The notes under the pieces were generated by a model. That model did no database searches and was not told where the DNA came from. It saw only the letters and a list, made by a program, of their open reading frames with translations. A DNA stretch of 64,000 nucleotides, from NCBI RefSeq assembly GCF_002775205.1, contig NC_036463.1, positions 186,001 to 250,000 on the forward strand, read 5' to 3'. Positions 63,996 to 64,000 of the stretch are shown here, piece after piece (positions within the stretch are counted from its first letter, which is position 1; each line of letters begins with the position of its first letter). Position numbers and translations under genes: made by a program. This DNA is from Xiphophorus maculatus. Taxonomy: Eukaryota; Chordata; Actinopteri; Cyprinodontiformes; Poeciliidae.

Positions 63996-64000
63996 CTTTG

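Overview
The window is teleost fish nuclear DNA. It carries spliced vertebrate genes with GT/AG introns, AATAAA-type poly(A) signals, and a dense load of repeats typical of ray-finned fishes: RTE/Rex3-like, L2/Rex1-like, L1-like and RNase H-bearing I/Nimb-like LINEs, Tc1 and hAT transposons, solo LTRs and tRNA-derived SINEs. I cannot name the species. There is nothing prokaryotic, no CRISPR array and no rRNA.

Four host genes are recognisable. (1) 1831-16414 (+): four coding exons of a STEAP metalloreductase, best matched to STEAP2; the exon(s) for the N-terminal part of the NADPH domain lie outside the window. (2) 18485-19498 (-): the intronless MOS kinase (337 aa), complete, with a CRE and CCAAT box just upstream. 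(3) 25238-37587 (+): ALG14, four exons, 215 aa, the membrane anchor subunit of the second GlcNAc transferase of N-glycan precursor synthesis. (4) 42588-54808 (+): CNN3 (calponin-3), seven exons, 329 aa, with its 3'UTR and poly(A) signal. ALG14 and CNN3 in tandem on one strand match the vertebrate arrangement I recall. The genes act separately: metal reduction, oocyte meiosis signalling, ER glycosylation and actin regulation.

Layout: 1-1830 repeats before the first STEAP exon. 3000-10977 is a repeat-filled STEAP intron (MITE with solo LTR; LINE; harbinger-like remnant; AT-rich element with nested L1 and SINE). 11143-16120 is another (second solo LTR, young Rex3 piece, Rex1/L2 LINE). 16415-18484 is the STEAP/MOS gap. 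19499-25237 is the gap between the MOS and ALG14 starts, nearly filled by a 4.5-kb LINE with 16-bp target duplications that ends 36 bp before the ALG14 start codon. ALG14 introns hold Tc1 and L2 debris. 37588-42587 and 42645-47895 are repeat-rich. CNN3 intron 6 holds a Rex3-like LINE nested in a DNA transposon. 54809-64000 has no host exon after the CNN3 3'UTR, but contains an apparently intact Tc1 transposon.

I found no new multi-gene system. The observations most worth checking are the LINE at the ALG14 promoter, the intact Tc1, the clean target duplications that order the insertions, a series of perfect short hairpins that look like template-switch scars, and candidate 3'UTR control elements in mos and cnn3.
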